Positions 1 through 13,219 of a DNA stretch of 64,000 bases are shown piece by piece. The DNA comes from Chlorokybus atmophyticus (lineage: Eukaryota > Streptophyta > Chlorokybophyceae > Chlorokybales > Chlorokybaceae). The stretch covers positions 92,091 through 156,090 of the forward strand of contig RHPI01003256.1 in assembly GCA_009103225.1 (NCBI GenBank), written 5' to 3'. Both the position numbers and the translations under genes were made by a program. Positions within the stretch are counted from its first letter, which is position 1; every line of letters starts with the position of its first letter. The notes below the pieces were generated by a model, which was not told the DNA's origin, searched no databases, and worked only from the letters and a program-made list of their open reading frames with translations.

Positions 1-29
1 CTGACAACATGTGTTTGTCCATGTTTTAG

Positions 30-3000
30 CTTTGCTGAGCTGCTGCCCGACCCACAATGCATCGCTACCGAGGAATCCGTCGAACCATTCGGTGCTGACC
101 CGGTCCTTCTCCCCCAGTCCCAACTGTTTGATCCCTCGGTGGTTGCAACAAACGTCAGCAGATATTACGATGCATCTGAGGTTGGTGGTTTGGATTTGTG
201 TCTGCTCTTTCAACAAACTGGTCAGAAAGAAAGATGTGTGGTTGGTTGTCCGAGAACCTTTTTGTATGGTGTGTAGGTCAATGACCGCGGCACACCTTAC
301 GGATTTTTTCCGCACGACGGCATCGATGGCCAGTCTTTCCCTGTCTACTTGGATATTAATCTAAATGCTGCTGGAGCTACCAACATGCTTGCGTACATCG
401 ATGATGGGTACTTCCTGGACGCCGACACGAAGACCTTGTATCTGCAGGCAGTGACATACAATCCAGTCCTGAAGGTAACTATTACTCAGTATGTATCCAT
501 CAAAGCCGCACGCAACACTCGTTTAACAGCTCTGAACATGTCGTACGACAGGTCTTTGCCAACCTGCGGCTGCACTTTGAGTTTAGAGCAGGTGGCACCA
601 TCGATGTCGTGACCAACATCCAATCCACCACAGTTCAACTTTACGACTCACCAAAGGACTGGTTTCGCCTTGTACTTGAGGTTTGTTGCGGCTGCACGAT
701 CACGGTTGTTGTGTGTAGTCGTGCACTGCCCTTTCTTGCTTGCAGATTACATAACCGATTCCTTTTCTCTTCTTCGCAGGTTTTTGTTCTCGGCGGCATA
801 GCTTTTCTTGTTGTGGCTCAGATCGTTGAAGTTGCCAACAGTCGCTTCAAGTCTGGCAGCTTGAAGGCCTACGGGCGTCATTACTCGCACTGGATCAAGT
901 TCGTGTCCAATGGACTTCTCGTCACATGCGCTGTGCTCTGGTACTACCATTGCCATCTGTCCCGCACTCCTGGATACCCTATTTCATTACCATTGCTACT
1001 CCAATTGCATGAGAAACAATATGTGTAATGATGAAGCATGTATATGATATACAGAAGTAAGCACCTTTGTTCGATGTCCCACAGGCTTGTGTATGTCACG
1101 CGGTACGCGAATGCATTCAACCCGCGTCTTCGATATGAGGTTTATAGACCAGAGCGCTTACAACAAAGCCAGAATTTCCGCTTCCCGCCGCACGCACTGG
1201 AGCTGAACAATGGTGGCAGCGGACTCGATCAACTGCAAGAGGTGGGTTGAGCCCAGAGCGTGTATCGCATAATCTGCACCGATACTCATTTTGTTTTGCA
1301 TTGTCTTTCACAACATCAGATGTTTGCCTTCATGAACCGATGTTCAGACCTTCTGGCGGCGTACATTTTCCTTAACGGCATTAAGTGAGTATACATGTCA
1401 GTGTTTGTGTGACTCAACTGTTGTGGGGATATTGTTGCGCTGACCGATCAATTTGCGCGCAGCATTACACTGATGTTGCTGAGAATCATCAAGCGTCTAG
1501 ATTTCCAGCCACGCATTGGGCTGCTTACGCGCACGCTGGAGCGCGCAGCGCAAGAGCTGATTCATTTCGCATTCCTGGCATTCATTGTGTTTGTCGGATA
1601 CTCTGTTTTGGCGTTTCTGGCCTTTGGCAGCATCATCCAGGTACTGTGATGCAGTCATTCGTGCACTGCGAACATGATTGGCACAGAATGCACTCAAATG
1701 GCTTGCCGTTTGGCATGATGTGTTGCAGGAATTCTCTTCTTTCTGGACATCAGCTGTCAGCTGTTTTGAGATGCTGCTGGGAAGAGTGGAGGTGAGTGCA
1801 TGGCAGCTGTTGGAGTAAGCCATGCGTGTTGCAGCAAACACAACACTGCCTGTGCAGTTTGCAATCAACTCATGGGTTGCCTGCAGGTCAATGACAAGTT
1901 GCAGCAGCTCAAAGGCTTCCAACTGGCAGTGGGGATTGTCTTCTTCTGGTAGAGCCTCTCTGCTGATGCCTCTCTGCTGATGGTATTCTTTTAAGCTGTC
2001 TGGAGTCAATCTGACCTTCTGTTGTGCCTTGGCAGGTCCTTCATCATCCTTGTGGTCTTCATCTTGCTCAACTTCTTGATTGCCATCATCATAGACTCCT
2101 TCACGGACGTCATTCAGGTTCGTACTATTCTGTGGCTGTTGTCGTTTGCATGTGGTACGGAGTGGGTATCAAGTCATTGGTGTTTCTGGCAGGATGCGAA
2201 AGGGGCCTCAACCGTTCACCAGGAGTTTGGGGCTCTATTCAAGGACACTTGGGGCCACCTGTTTCATCGCAGGTAAGCACATATAACCTGAGGGCTCTGT
2301 TGTGGTCTCGTTGTATGCGCTGAAACACAAGCACACACGTGTACGCTGCAGACCGTACATGTCAGACTCGCGAATGCACCGCTTCTTGGATTATTGGGCG
2401 AAGTCTCATGAAACCAACATTGCTGTTCCGCCAACAAAGTCAACCGTCACCCGTCTGTTGTCTCACAAACCGCAAGAACCGCCTCTGATGTTGGTTGGCG
2501 GCCAGCATGTCACAATGAGCGACCTGAGAGGTGTGTATGTGTTTGTGAAGGGACATTTGTCTCTTATCACGTTTGTTCGCATCTGAGACCATTTGCTCAA
2601 AAATGTTTCACATGCAGATGTCATGTGGTTGTGTTTGAGTGACAATGAAAAGGACAGTCCAAACGCCTCAAGCATGGTCGATGAAATGGTTGCTGCAATC
2701 ATGCGCAGGTCAGCATACCGCAACTCACACCCTGTCCTTGCATTGTCTGGACTCTTGATCAAACTGGCATGGCAGGTACAACATTGTGTGCAAGTCAGAC
2801 GTAACCGAGAGCTTATCGACTGATGCCAATGTGGTGGTGAGAAGACGCCCAAAGGTAGGTTATGACCACCAACACACTTCGCATAATTTCACCAACTTCT
2901 TATGTCGCGTCCTTCAATCTGGTCCTGTTGATGGTCGCAGCCAAAGTCCAATCACCGCGGTGTGAGCGCACATTCAGACGGCATGGCTTTGGCGCTAGAT

Positions 3001-3303
3001 CACATCCAGCAGAGTCAGAGCGCACTACAGCAACAGCTGGCAGTCATCACGGAACAGCTGGCCGCTGTTTCTCGTCAGGTATGTACGCACGCAGAATCTT
3101 TGAGTACTGCTCTTGTTATCATAAGCCTAAACTTACATGTTGAGTCTTCACAGGGTGAAGTAGGGCAAGTGTTAGGGGCAAGCAGTCATCCTGAAGGTGT
3201 TGCTGGCGCTGCTGTAGATACGCCACACATTGCAATCAGTGCCGACAACTCGGAACCTGTTGCAAATGTTGTCTCTTCAACTCAGATGGCTCCAACTGCG
3301 TAG
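30..3303 (+). CDS. Polycystin-2-like (PKD2/TRPP) cation channel, 5' end outside window
   Basis: Polycystins are six-transmembrane cation channels of cilia and other membranes. Sixteen exons fit with unbroken phase: 30-180, 277-474, 552-680, 780-940, 1085-1241, 1320-1384, 1463-1640, 1729-1791, 1887-1948, 2036-2117, 2193-2272, 2352-2530, 2618-2708, 2776-2854, 2941-3078 and 3154-3303, giving about 654 residues. The first exons carry the extracellular polycystin domain (YFLDADTKTLYLQAVTYNP). Next come an S2/S3-like segment, then KRLDFQPRIGLLTRTL leading into S5, the pore-helix exon (FWTSAVSCFEMLLGRVE) and S6 (FIILVVFILLNFLIAIIIDS). The cytoplasmic tail has a short Gln-rich coiled coil (ALDHIQQSQSALQQQLAVI). 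All introns are GT-AG and about 65-120 bp. The N-terminus and S1 lie upstream. The family call is secure. Splice sites were chosen by eye, and the donor at 940 and the first acceptor at 29 are the least certain. Confidence 0.9.
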
Positions 3304-4264
3304 TGCCAAGGGTGAGTGAGGGTTTCAGATGCTCGCATGATTAGCATTAGTGGCTGCGTAGACAGAGGCGTAGTGGGAGTGTACAGAACAGTTAGTTGAG
3401 GGTTGATAAGTTTCCTTCGAGTTTGAAGACCATAGAAACGATTAGGGGTGGGCAGTTCTTGTGTTAGGTAAGTTATCACATAGCATTCACATTCAGTTGT
3501 ATGGTGAAAGTTGCAATGCAAGCCCGGGTCAAGAGATAGTGGAATTTGTGATTTTGCATGTTGTCGCACCTGCAGATTAACAAGGATGCAACGCATTCAC
3601 TGAATGCGGTCCCATTCAGAGTCTATTAGAGTAAAGTGTGGTGATATTCTCTGGTAAGCGGTGCCACATTCCTTACAAAGTCTTGTAAGCCTGCCGTATT
3701 GCATCAACCTTGCCGATGTAGACCCTCTGATGCCTGACATAAACCTCTCTTGTACTACATGGGCAAGCATGACGCCAACTGTGTCTGCGCGCATTGCTGT
3801 CTGCGACAACCCACCCCACACCTAACCTAACCAACACAGTACATGACATCATGTTATGTAGCTAGCCATCTGCGTGTACACAGACATACAGCTACCCTAG
3901 GGCTGCGTCCACTTGCGTGGTCGGGGGCCCATGAACCACTGGTGCCCATCATAGAAAGCGATTTACTAGTGAACAACAACTGCGAACAAGTACCTGATCC
4001 GGTCTACAACAGTTGCACAGTAAAAAACATTTGAACTTAGCAAGGCCATGGCTGAATTGATGTTGCACTGCACCTTGATGCGGGCAAAGCTGTGCCAAAC
4101 AACATTGGACTTGCAACAGAGACAATAATGTGTCTAATGCGCTACAACATCCTTTACAAAATCACTTTGCGATATGCATTACCTAGTCGTTTGAGTGCTA
4201 CAACTATGTAAACAACTGAATACGGCATCACCAACCCCGATCTACTCACTACCGCATGCAATGC
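3304..4264. other. Convergent intergenic region
   Basis: About 960 bp between the stop codons of two convergent genes, the polycystin gene (+) and ChlD (-). It should hold both 3' UTRs. No coding exon, RNA gene or repeat could be supported here. Confidence 0.5.
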
Positions 4265-7200
4265 TCATCGCAAATCCGAGAGCGCCTCCTGTGTCGCCAT
4301 AGCTATGACCTTATCTGATGCGTTGGGCAGATAGTAATACCGGCCTGCAATGCATTCCAGCAGGTAAGCAACCACGTATACAAATTGTTTATGCAACCAG
4401 TGCACCAAGCCATCAACTTACCGCCAGCTACGCGCGCAATCTCCTTGGCAAAGCCAGTGGAGATGAACTTGTTCTCAGTATCAATCACAAGCAAATCCAT
4501 GCCAGCCGCGCGAAGCTTGGCCGACACGTCAAGAATCTCCGTCTTCAAATCCTCAGGCTTTGCCCTGCACGCACATCAAGTCGTGTGTTAGCTCGCCATG
4601 CCCGTGTTGTTTGCAATTAACCAAAGCATGCTACGCTATCTATGGCATACTTGGGAGCGTCAGGCGCGATGGCATCAGGCTCTCCCAACGACTTGGCCAA
4701 GCTGACGTTAGCGCGACCATCCGTGATAGCCACGATCATAACACGACCACAATCACCCGTCTTCTGCGCATTGAGACCCACCCTAACCTGTAGGACGCAA
4801 CACATGTGGAATGAGGAATTGGCTAACTAAGCGAGCCAGGCAAATTTTGTGAAAGGAGATTGGATGCAATGCATACTGCTGTGGTCAGGCCGTGGGCTAA
4901 GGGAGACCCTCCACCGCACGGTAACCTATCCAGCCGCTTGCGAGCCATGCTGATTGAGCGAGAGGGAGGCAGCAACACCTCTGCTGAGTCACCCCTGAAT
5001 GGGATGATGGAGACCTGAAACATCAACAGGTTTTGTTGTCCAAGTCTTGCGTATGCAATTGAGTGCAAGTGTTCCGACTGAGTAGCGCAGTACCTGGTCA
5101 CGGTTTGTATAAGACTGATTCAGCAGCGAAAGCGCCGCACCCTTGGCATTGTTCATGCGGTTGAGAGCCATTGACCCTGACGCATCCACAACGAAAATAA
5201 CTAGAGCTCCTGCCTTGCGCGCTAACCTCTTAGACCTTATGTCAACCTGTAGAGTACAAGCTCAGTCGCATTCCCAGCAAGGACATCTCAGACTCATGCT
5301 GGAACTGCAATCAAGGGAGTTGCATTGCTGACCTGCTCTACAAAAACTTTCTTGTTGCGAATGCCTGCTGCTTGCGCTTGTTGCCTCCTGCGAATCTGCA
5401 GACAAACAATGTGAGCAATATATACCGATGTCGCCTTCGACCAAAGCATACATACACATAAGGACATCAGTTAACACAAGTGCAGTTACCACCTTTCACT
5501 GAAAAGTCGTTTTGACTGAGTTGTGCATGCATGGGCGGTAAAATAGCTGTCACACAGTATGTGTTCCAAGCAACTGCATTTACCTGGTGAGGAGCAGCCG
5601 CGCGCAGCGTAGCGTCCACAGCGATGCGCATGACCTTGCCCTTGGGGATCATGGGCTTAATGTATCGGCCCCTGTCCTCGCTGAAGATCATGTTCTTTGC
5701 GCGACCCGTCTTGGATTTCCTCCTCATTGACTGAACGCGCAAGCATCGTGCTAAGCGCACTCGCCTCACCTGACACTGCACTCCCTGCAATGCGACTCAC
5801 CTGTTGGGCAAAGTACAGCATCTTAGGGTCCACCACACCACCCTCGGCATCAAAGACAAACTCCTCTGGGATCTGATCTGGCTGCTGCTCATCCTTTTCT
5901 TCCTCATCTTGCTCTTCTTCCTGCAACGCATCCAAAAATTCAATGAGCAAAGTTGCACGCATGCAATGCAACACTTGATACCAAACTGCAGTTAAACTAA
6001 CCTCTTTCTGCTCCTGGTCTTCTTGCTCTTCCTGGCTGGACTGCGGTGGCGGCGGCGGGGGCGGGGGAGGTGGAGGTGGTTGGCCTTCGGGGGTATCGAC
6101 TGTTGTTGACCGCGGGATGATCACCAGCTCAACTGCCTTGCGCAAGTCATCCGGCGACACGTTCTGCGCAACATGATTGATGGTGTCGGTCTCAGCATGC
6201 TTGCTGCACGCATGCAATGTGGCAGATTGCACCAACAATAGTTGTACCTGTCGGCCTTCAAGAGCAGCCAATGCGCACGCAACTCGCACAGCAAACAGCT
6301 CTGCACGGTGACCCTGCCAGCCAGTGAAGACAACAACAACACGTCAGTTGAAACACAATTACTACCAAGAAGCAAGCAGCTGCAAAAAGCCTGCAGGTTA
6401 CAAACCTGAACGCCCGCGCGCAGACTCTCCATAACAAGATACTTTATTTGATCTTTGCCAATCTCCACATCTTTCAAGTACTCCCTCGCAAGGATGATTT
6501 GAGTCTTTGCAGCATCTGTGGCCTCCGCAAATGTGTCGAGTGCTTCCTGATAGTTGTCGACAAAATTGCGGCACATATCCACAACAGCCACGCGATCATC
6601 GAGGGTCAGGGGCATATCTGCTGAAAGCGTCATTGCAATGCGATCCAATAGATGCTCCCTCAATGGCCCCTGCAAAGTGATGCATGCAAGTGGTCAATGC
6701 CTGAAATGTGATTACTCCATTTTGGTATGCAGGTAGACTGAGCTGCAGTAATTACTTTTGTGTACCTCCTCTGGGTTGAATGTGGCAATGAGCAGGGGTC
6801 TACACGGGTGTCGAATTGAAAGACCCTCGCGCTCGATAATGTTGACACCCTCGGCTAGGACATTCAACAACACATTGGAGATGGAGTCGTCCAACAGATT
6901 GATCTGTCAAACATGCGTGGTATTTGAGTGTGCATCTATGCAGCGCTGTACCACTGTACTGGCGCGCCCACTCACAAAGTTGAGATGTGCAATCAGATTG
7001 CGTACACTGGTAAGGTTTGTCTGTCACGCACCTCATCCACATAAAGCACACCACGATGCGCTGCAGCCAGCAGACCAGGCTGAAACACAGTTTGGCCTGT
7101 CTTGATGCTCTCCTCTACATCCACAGAACCCAGCAGTCTGTCCTCCGTGACACCCAGTGGAATCTGTGCAGTCACAAACATCATTACACATGGACAACAT

Positions 7201-8639
7201 GCATACAAGCCTGCGCTATAACCAAGTAATCAATGGTGGCATACTGTGATAAAGGGTGTGTCAATGATCTTTGTGATCGGCCTGCCGTCTTCATCACGCT
7301 TCACCATGTCTGCAAGGCCAGTCTCCCACTCCTGAGGGTTGTCCGGATCGGAGTTGGCAATGGAGCCGTCCACCACCTCAATTGGGGGCATGAGAGCGTG
7401 CAACCCGCGAGACATGACAGACTTTGCGGTACCCCTCCTGCCAGCTATAGCTACGCCACCCACGCCAACATCCACCGCACCCAGCAACAACGATGTCTTG
7501 ACCGCATCCTGGATAGGCATGAGAAGAAACCAATCAAGGCAGGAAAAAGGCTTTGTGCAAGCGGTGATTGTGTCAATGCGAATGCAATGCTGTTGCAGTG
7601 TCCATGTGACTGATGATTGCATGATTGCATATGGGAATGATGTTCTGCATAGGCTTTACTGCAGCTGAAGTGCAATACTTGTCACAATATTGACACCATG
7701 CACAATGCATTGTCGACATTTGTTGCAATGGTCACTATAAGTGATCTGGCTCATCTACCGTACATTTTCTGTCTCCTACAACGGAACTGCTATTCATAGT
7801 GTTTTGTCACCACCATAAAGATGGACCATTGTGTAGCATTGTCTGATATGCAAGAATGCAGCATTGCGCTTGAGCACGCGCAATGCTGCATTCGAAGTGT
7901 TATCAACAAGTGCACATGCTGGTGAAGATGGATCCTTTGTACCAAATGTCTGGTATGCAAGAATGCAGCGTTGCACTTGGGCACAAGGCATGCATGATTG
8001 AATGCATGTGAAGTGTTATCAACATGTGCACATGGTGGTTTGTTGATAACGCATGTAACACGGCGTGCAGAAGCTCAGCTCTCACCTGTGCCACAACCGC
8101 AGCGAGGGGCATTGTGCCTCGCGGGCCGACACGAACCTCGGCCTTGCCGAAGCGCAGTGCTGCAGCAGAGCTGCCATCTTGGCTCGAGGAAGCAGCAGCA
8201 GCCTGCATTGTTACACACAATGCATTAAGTTAGTAGCTTAATGTACAAACCCTAATTGCAAACTTGTAGCTGAATCTACACAGCATTGCTTACATTCTTG
8301 CTGCTTGATGCGGATGAGTCCTCCCGGCTCACAGCGGGCGCTTCCGCTATGCATTGCGTCACGCCTGGACAACACAAAGAGCACGCAAAGGCTATCATGC
8401 AGCCAGCACATGGCTGGAGACGGCGACATGCGCACCATCCACGCTGAGCCACATGCTGTACCTGAAGGCGGCAGCCGGACTGTCGCCGGCTGTGCGGCAC
8501 ACCTCAGCCCAGCTCCAGCGAACGACCCCTTCAACCTCCTGGAAGAGGACACTCTATGAGACTGCGGCTGTGACGATGATGACGACGACGACAGCGCAGC
8601 CGCGGCCACGCCGCCCGACACCACCACCGCCGCCGCCAT
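4265..8639 (-). CDS. chlD: Magnesium-protoporphyrin IX chelatase subunit D, plastid
   Basis: ChlD works with ChlI and ChlH to insert Mg2+ into protoporphyrin IX, the first committed step of chlorophyll synthesis, in the plastid. Seventeen exons join in frame: 8639-8462, 8364-8294, 8202-8086, 7508-7245, 7163-7032, 6903-6766, 6669-6406, 6313-6248, 6190-6002, 5920-5801, 5730-5584, 5395-5333, 5246-5094, 5014-4877, 4787-4651, 4564-4422 and 4344-4265. The product is 799 residues. The first 60 or so residues are Ser/Ala/Arg-rich and fit a transit peptide. The AAA+ module spans about 123-410 with the degenerate Walker A GRRGTAKS. Next are a run of 12 prolines and an acidic Glu/Asp/Gln linker (about 430-500), then a von Willebrand A integrin-I domain with the MIDAS motif DASGS near residue 604. 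The start at 8639 heads the transit peptide; an in-frame Met 40 codons upstream is less likely. One intron (6247-6191) is only 57 bp. Confidence 0.96.
7807..8037. repeat. Two-copy tandem repeat with a 16-bp hairpin inside a ChlD intron
   Basis: Within the largest ChlD intron (7509-8085) two imperfect copies of about 115 bp follow one another. Both contain ATGCAAGAATGCAGC and GAAGTGTTATCAACA at matching places. The first copy carries a perfect inverted repeat, arms 7854-7869 and 7878-7893 with an 8-nt loop. In the second copy the hairpin has decayed. Confidence 0.7.
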
Positions 8640-11600
8640 GGTCCCAAACACGGTCTGACACTTGGGCTCTAAACTGACCCCAGGACCAAGCCCTAATGCC
8701 GGCCGCTCGAAATCGTTGAATGTTACACGTCCAGTCCTCGATAGAATGTTTGTGCCCAATCCCAGCCGTGCAATGCTGCATGACGAGCTCTACTAGCCGT
8801 CGATCTACCTGAGGGCAAGATCTTGCAGCCAAAAGTAAGCTCTCAACAGCAGCCAATCAGAAAACAGCGTCGTTGCTGGCTTATTTAAGCGAGCGGATAA
8901 CTTATGCAATCGTACCCCAATAACAGACTTTGCCCTAAGACTCTCTTAGGCTAAGCGAGTAATCCCGTGTAAGAATCTAACTGATTGGTCACCAGCAAGC
9001 TGCGCAACATTGGTGGTAACTGAACATGAGCGTCAAGTCCCTATTATAAGGGACTGAAATTATTATGTGCATGTTTGCAATCTGCAGCATAATAACAAGG
9101 GTTGACTCAACTTATCGAAAACATTATACGACACATATTGTAATGTATCATATCTCATATCATATAAGTCATTAATTCACTCAAACTTGATTTACTTTGT
9201 TCACATTATAAAGACGAAGTTTAACAAAGGTAAATCAAATAAGAATCAGCAACACAAAGTGAGAAACATGCACTCACGTGACGTCCTTGAGCAAGTAAAT
9301 GAAGAAAGGATTGTATAGTAGAGCATAATGCATTATGTGCCACCTCGCGTCGCACCTACCTAGTGGCGGACGCGCCGTGGCACTTTCTAAGCTTTACATG
9401 CTTGAGTACGATTAACCAGTGAATATGGCATGCAATAAAGGGCATGCTATCACGCATTGCATTTATAAATTGAATATGGACGTGAGCATCTTGTTCATGC
9501 TAGTTGCTTAGGATGTGTAGCAATGAGTTCACGTTATCATATTCTTATACAACATGCATTGGCCTTACGCAATTGTTGAGTTGAGGACGTTACAAGATTG
9601 CGTGCAAGCGAATGGGTGAGCGATCATCCACTTATGGTTTTTGGTGGTCACTTCAAGAAGGTGGAGGTGGAGTAGGACAAACATGAGGTCGATATGTGTC
9701 ACAATAGCCTTTGCATAAGGCTTAAGTAGTTATAGATCTCAACAAAACCTTTATACAACATGTGAGCAAAATGTGCTCACATGTGCTCACAAGTGCTCAC
9801 AAACCTCAACACGTGAGCGCATTTTGCTCACATGTGCTTGTGAAAATGCCTAACGCCATAGCTGCGACCATAGGCGAGAATCCCCAAAACTTGTAATTTT
9901 CGTTGAACTGGGTTGTGTGCTTCATTTTATTTAATACACGCATAATCACTCAAGAAACTGCATATACGCATCAGATGCGGAGTGCGCACCAATCGAGTTA
10001 AATGCGCTGATCATTGTGGTAGCATGTTTTTTAAACGGCACACAACTGCCTTTAACGCTTCACATGCGTATGACGTTGTCACAAAACAAAAATGAGCACT
10101 ATTTGCAATAAAACGCACAGAAGGTACACAAATTAGCACGGTGCAGACTATGTAGTCCGTACAAAATGCATGTTAAATTACATGTATTGGTTGTAAAGAC
10201 ATGAAAATGCAATGATGATGATGATGATCACTGATCATATAATAAGAGTACATATGTTTACTCACATACCATGTCTTCGTGATATTAAGTAAGTTGAACC
10301 ATAGAAGTATATAATTGCTTGAAATGAAACACATATACATATCTGTAGTAACGAGGGTGTAAAGTATTGCATGATAGACCATGTCTTGATTAATTGTGAC
10401 TGCAAGTTTCACAATCTTGCTTTGCCTCAGCTTAACATCAATTTATAAAGATGACCGCTAAGTTGTGTGCTCAAGTGACGGCTTGTAACTTAAGTGAATG
10501 TTCGTAAAGTTGAAATTGATAATATAAACATATGTGATGTGATAATAGCTTGCTCAGTATTCAAGTATGTGACATGTTTAGATACATGTTTGATAATGTT
10601 GCAAAAGCAAAAAATGGTCATTGTCTATACAATTTTAAGGGTTGCAGTGCGGTCGAGGCCATATTGTAACATTACATTAATACCAGGCTGGCCGGTAACT
10701 ATACCGCACTCTTAATTCTGTTTTTATGCAACTTAGGTAACATGCCATCATAAAAAATGTAGACTCTTACAAATCAAACCCTCTTTGGACGGCATCCCTT
10801 ATGACGTAAACATTCATGAAAAACCACTCGTTGGGGCTGATCGACACATGAGCACGGCGTAAAAGTTTTAAACATGCTTACAAGTATGAAGCCTGCAGCT
10901 GGGCAATATGCAATAGTGTTATCACTTAAACAACATCCCGAACTTGGTAAGGTGTGCGCAAGTAAAGATAACATGTGTTTGCTTGCATGTATTGATGCTA
11001 CTGCATGGTTGGTAGCCATGATACGCTTCATATTTCATGAGTTACTTCATAAATACCCACTTGATCATGCTGTGCTACGGTGTTTGTATGATTTTGAAAA
11101 TCTGCTGGTGCTACATCATAGACCAATAAATATGCACGTTGATTTTTTCGTGTAGGCCTTCAACTTTTACATTCGACCTATATATGGCACGATTAAAGAT
11201 CAATACCACACAGCATTTCACTTGGTAGTGGTCGAATAAAAAGTTCAATTTTTTATACTTTCTACAGTATTATAAATAGCACAATGTAGCCATCCAATTG
11301 TTAAGCATGGTTCAATTGTTTGAACTCATTAACAACAGCAAGCTTGTCAAAGTGACTTGTGGTGACCCAACCTGATCGATTGTGATCAATGTCACCTACG
11401 TAAGCGCTGACAGCTTGTCAGCGGCGGGCATTATCATTGTACGTCAACTTGAAATGTGTGTGGATTGGTTGCGTATGCTATGCATGCACACATTCTCACG
11501 TCCAAAGTTAACATGCCGAGAATTGCAAACAAGGCTGTTGCTGCAAGGGCGTCAATGAAGAGAAGAGTGTGCACGTGTATGCATAGTGCAGTGTATCAAG

Positions 11601-12180
11601 AAGCTACAGAAAATTGTGCATGCACAACAGTGCAATTAGACACGCAGCAGCAATTACTTAGCTTGTTGAACAGCTTCGAGCTTCAGCTAATATGTGTACA
11701 TATACTAGCATTTCCATCATAATAAGTTTTAGGGATGGTTTGTGTTGCTTATGGTTGTAATGCTTTAAGCGATAACATGTAATAAACATGATATGCAGTG
11801 GTCAAACACCTTTCCCATCATCACATGCGTTGGAGAACGTGTGAACGCTTGCGTTTTTGCTTTACATTTACTAATTGTGGAGTTAATGAGCCTACCGGAT
11901 AGGCCGCCTTTTACTTGTGGGTAAACTTGATCATGCAAACACTTACCACATCCACAACTAGAAATGTCAAGAACAGCCTGAGAATCCATCAACATGCATA
12001 CTCCATGTGTATGTTGCAGTAAATGCTGCCTCTCATGTATTGATGTCGATAACTGCAAGCTGCCATTAGAATATGTTAATCATTGTTTATATGCATGTTG
12101 AAAGGTTACATATCCAATCAAGCTATATTTAGAACCGTACTGCGACATACTTAACTGTAATGATGTTAATTTTATAATTG
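8640..12180. other. Gene-free AT-rich stretch
   Basis: About 3.5 kb. The first few hundred bases should contain the ChlD promoter and 5' UTR, although no clear TATA or initiator could be fixed. The rest has only short unrelated open frames without splice-linked neighbours. Visible structure is limited to the GTGCTCAC motif cluster at 9758-9835 and a short ATG trinucleotide run near 10210. Confidence 0.5.
9758..9835. repeat. Fold-back cluster of GTGAGC/GTGCTCAC motifs
   Basis: Perfect 16-bp inverted repeat, arms 9758-9773 and 9820-9835. Between the arms the decamer TGTGCTCACA and close variants recur about every 10 bp. No gene is adjacent. It could be a small fold-back element or a protein-binding cluster; the sequence does not decide. 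Confidence 0.6.
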
Positions 12181-12508
12181 TAGTACGTCATGACGGCTGT
12201 CATGCCTGTCGCCCAAGCATGCCAGTCGTCATCGGGCATGCCTACAGCAAGACCCTCGCCCGGCTTACCAGCATGGCAACCCGCGCGCGCCTCTAACCAG
12301 TAGCTAGGTCATGTCCCTAGAGTAGCTCGTGACCATAGCCTGCAAAGGCACCGCGCGTAGCTGTTCAGTTGTGAGTTCAGTTATAAGTCCGGTTCTATAT
12401 CGAGTGGGCATTTCCTGTGGAAATAGCCTCAATATGACCGTTAGCTTATGTTCTGGACAGTCATGAGTTGACTTGTATAAGTAGGCACAGTGTTCACCGG
12501 ATCAGCTG

Positions 12509-12813
12509 GTGACACTGTAAGTGAGAAAGCTAAGAGCTTGTGAAGCGACTTGAACTACGAACACACCGTCCTGGTTCCCAAGAATCCCCTCACCGTGTGA
12601 GAGCCTGTGCATGTTCTTGTGCACTGTGCTTGTTCTTGCTGTGAGCTTTGTGTACTTGGTCGCGGTGTGCTTGTTGGCATCAGTCAGGGCGTAGCATCCA
12701 CGTGTTGCTTGCTCATTCACCTCACTTAACAGTGTAATTCCTCCCCCACTCACGCAAAGAACTGTGTAAACAGCACTACCTATAGTAGTGGCTTGTTGAC
12801 TTACAGTGTCACC
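12509..12813. repeat. 15-bp inverted repeat in the leader of the first retrotransposon
   Basis: GGTGACACTGTAAGT at 12509-12523 recurs exactly inverted at 12799-12813, enclosing about 275 bp. It lies upstream of gag. A TATA-like TTGTATAAG precedes it near 12474, so this may be part of the element's leader or 5' LTR. Confidence 0.45.
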
Positions 12814-13219
12814 CTCTTTGCTCAAGTGAGTGTAGTTGCAAGCTGTACATCAGCATCGCAATCTGTAGTTGTACACATCACAGTGCAGTGTTGTCACCGT
12901 CATCGCATAGCGCGCACAAGCGCTAGTGTGTTGGGTGATAGCAGCACTGGAGATCCCATTGTAGAACACAAACACTCTACCTTTCATCCACTTTCACCAT
13001 CGCACCAGCTGTATGAGCAGGCCCACCCCGTTCTCCCCAATAGACGAGGGTGACCTCAGCAGTTGGAGCCCAACCACCAACCTCACCTACGAGCGGACCA
13101 GTGACGGGAGCATCGACCGCAGCAGTTGAGGCTCGCGCTCCATCTCCGGCTTCACCCCGCTCCACTCTACTCCTCGTCATCAAGCTTCTCCACTATCATC
13201 GGACAGCGACGACAACGAG

